64,000 nucleotides of DNA, taken from Temnothorax longispinosus (Eukaryota > Arthropoda > Insecta > Hymenoptera > Formicidae). This document shows, piece after piece, positions 61,434 through 64,000 of the stretch. The position numbers were made by a program, and so were the translations under genes. Where the stretch lies: positions 6,169,019-6,233,018 of the forward strand of contig NC_092367.1 of NCBI RefSeq assembly GCF_030848805.1, given 5' to 3'. The stretch's first letter is position 1. Each line of letters opens with the position of its first letter. A model generated the notes under the pieces. The model was not told where the DNA came from, ran no database searches, and worked only from the letters and a program-made list of their open reading frames with translations.

Positions 61434-64000
61434 CTGTGAAAGAAACAGACTTGATAATACCACTCGCTTCTGTTGCATAATCGCCGTCTCTGCGTCTCGA
61501 CAGGCATGATGAATCAATCGACGTGTGCAATATAATAAAAAAGTTTGACCTGACCCGCATTAAATGATCCTCCATCTATGAGCGAGAGACTCTAACTATT
61601 AAGTTTTATATTTAATATTTATTCATTGAGCATGCTAACGACTCTCACGTATCACTTCTTCGCTTTGTGACGATGAATAGGCCTTTGCACAATGGATTCT
61701 CTCTCAGAACGTCAGTACTTAGAAAAATCTCAATTCGTGACGAGCTCGCTATTGTGTCACTCGTTATCGAATATTTATTCAGGATTCATTAACTACGTCA
61801 GGAATCTGACGGACTTAGTCACTCTTAGTCAGCTTGCTCATAGGGGGACTACCCAAAGGGGACTTTCAAGATTTATAAGGTTTGATTTTTGCTCCAAGCT
61901 TCTCTGTTTGCGCGTTTAATTATAATTACTACACGCGCGGATTTGTAACGTATATATATACTTTGTCTCGGTACGTGAATAAACTATCGGTAATCACGGT
62001 TGACTTGCGGCAACATATCGTATTTTACGAGGCCATTATCGTGAAGTTTCACATTGTTATATAGGTACGGAGATATTTTGCAGATTCACCCAAGCGCAAC
62101 GGTTCTCTGGTCAATTACAAACAATTTTCACGATTACATCGGCTGCAATTAGACCGACAATTGCTTCCGGTAGTAATGCCAAGTTAACTGCGAAGGTCAA
62201 ACGCAAATGTTAGTATTACGTAAAACAATCCTCTTTTGCAAAAAAATAGAAGACATTCATCAACGCGAGGGGGAGATGATGCGTACGGCTGTCAAAGATA
62301 TATCTAAGTCTTCGTCATTTCGAAATGCACGCGCGTGCATTCCGGCAATGCGCGCGTTCTCCCATGAAACCGGCAATGGCCATGTTTACACGATCGGCAC
62401 GTAACGCGAGAAGTTACGGATTCCGTAATTCTTCCCGCATTAAAATTCGTCGCGCGTTCCTCATGCCGATACGGTATCCCCGACGGGACACACTCCGCGC
62501 TGGATTATAACGAAAATATAACTACCATATATAACGTAGTAGTCGTCGTCGTTGCCGCCGACTTTCACCGCGTATCTCCCTGACGAGCAAAGATCGTGAA
62601 ATTACATCGTGAAATTACATCGTGAATATACAGCCACGTTCGGATCGCGATTAGCATAGGTGCTGACGTGAGATTGCGTACAAATAAGTGTGTCCATTAA
62701 TATATTTTACACACGTACATACATTAAAATTTTGATATTAAATTATCATAAAGTACTTTACAGTATAATCTCTAAAAATAACATTCATTTGTCAATCTAT
62801 TCGAATTTTTACATCTTTCTTATGCATACTTTGTTATCGTATTTTGTTATCGCCGTATATTGAAACTAATGATATCCCAAGGCAAGTGTAATTTTCCTCA
62901 TTTTTAGTCGGTAAGCGATGTGTCGAATCGTAATTGCTATTCCTCGTCATTGTATTTCTCGTAATTAATATCAATTCTAGCAAAAGGTTATTAAAAAACG
63001 ATATAACTTAAAGTGTAAATAATTGAACAAATCTCTGACGTATGGAATATTATTCTTACGCTCATTTAAAAGTTGTTTTGTTCTCTATATCTGCAGCTCT
63101 CTGCCGAGTTTATGTACAGCTCCCGCGTGCTGGTTCGCGCTACAAAATTAAGCTGTCAGGACGAATTATCGCTCTTGTGAGACGTCACCGAGCGGCTGTG
63201 ACGACAATGAGAGAGTAACGTCGAGAAAAGTAATAACGTCTCAAGAAGAGTCTTACAGGTATATATCCGCGTTACGGCATTCGAAATCAGGAAGACGCCC
63301 ATTACCGCTGAAATTGTTATAAGCGTGACGACTGCCCGCGTCACTTAGCAGCTGGGGTAATGCGTGCTAATGCGTACCCAGACATTGTAACGACGGGGCT
63401 ACCTATATAATTAAATTGTGACAAGGGCATCCGCGAAATGTGCTGGAATTGTGCGTCGTCGCCGTATACGAGCGCGCACGATCGCATTAAAGTCGCGATA
63501 GCGCGCTGTAACAAATGCACGCTAATTGAAAAATTGAATGATTCGTGTGGTCGCGTGCTTGCACGGGCTACTGGCAGAAACTGGAGGCTTTATTGTTGCC
63601 GATACCGTCCGGCATTAAGGCTCGCACGCTGGTACCGCGAGCGCTGCGCCGCTGTCCGTATCGGTATCGTAACTTTTCATTTACGAGCTCTTTGCGTACC
63701 GAGGCACGTACGTCCGTTGGAGAAAACTGCAAAAATAGATTTCGCCCGGAAACTGAAGGCGCGCGGCCTTCACGAAAACTTTTGCCGTATCGAGGCTTAA
63801 TGGACATAACGAATGTATGTTACTTTGTTTATCGATCTTTCGGCCTCTGCAACGTAGATTTACGACGTCCAATACCATTGAAGATTTATCGCGCGATATC
63901 AAGAATTCGCTTGGTACTTAAACGGAAACACGTTGCACTTGAATATTTTATTAGCGTTTTAAAATACGCGAATTATTCACGTATTCCAAGTAGCGTCGAA
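61434..64000 (-). other. Probable long intron upstream of the SLC46-like exons
   Basis: The N-terminal exons of the transporter should lie upstream on the - strand, but none with a recognisable MFS motif (such as a D-R-x-G-R loop) was found up to the window edge. The stretch holds a short tandem repeat near 62594-62630 (two and a half copies of a 13-bp unit), an AT-rich part from about 62,690 to 63,080 and a CpG-richer end. Confidence 0.5.

Noticed and set aside
63265..63343. Hydrophobic minus-strand segment as another SLC46-like exon
   Set aside because: Phase would fit, but the acceptor has a poor pyrimidine tract, and joining it to 61433 would give Cys in place of the usual Gly and no sensible helix 7 start.

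Overview
The window looks like nuclear DNA of an insect, most likely a hymenopteran and perhaps an ant. This is inferred from short introns with GT-AG borders, two animal genes of recognisable type, CpG-rich stretches alternating with AT-rich ones, and many CT/GA microsatellites. No rRNA, tRNA, CRISPR array or prokaryote-style operon was seen. No new biological system was found. The least explained structures are repeats in the non-coding part and a repeated motif in one protein.

Positions 1 to about 44,680 hold no gene I can support. The long open frames there are chance frames in CpG-rich or CT/GA-rich DNA. The region may be a long 5' intron or upstream regulatory territory of the gene to its right. 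It contains microsatellites, a 437-bp element with long terminal inverted repeats (26,188-26,624), two small foldback elements (15,069-15,249 and 33,083-33,223), perfect hairpins, a diverged direct repeat with 600-bp spacing near 9 kb, and a pair of roughly 480-bp repeats (15,731-16,211 and 29,570-30,051). That pair lies on opposite strands and is circularly permuted.

Positions 44,682-54,183 on the + strand hold eight in-frame exons of a GSE1 (genetic suppressor element 1) orthologue: about 1,359 codons plus the stop, with the extreme N-terminus missing or starting at 44,621. GSE1 is a nuclear, mostly disordered protein associated with LSD1/CoREST/HDAC co-repressor complexes.

Positions 58,977-61,433 on the - strand hold five exons encoding the C-terminal half (228 aa) of an SLC46-type major facilitator transporter. 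Its N-terminal exons were not found and probably lie beyond 64,000. The two genes converge tail to tail over 4.8 kb of AT-rich DNA that includes candidate polyadenylation signals and one isolated exon-like segment. Nothing suggests that the two genes share a function.
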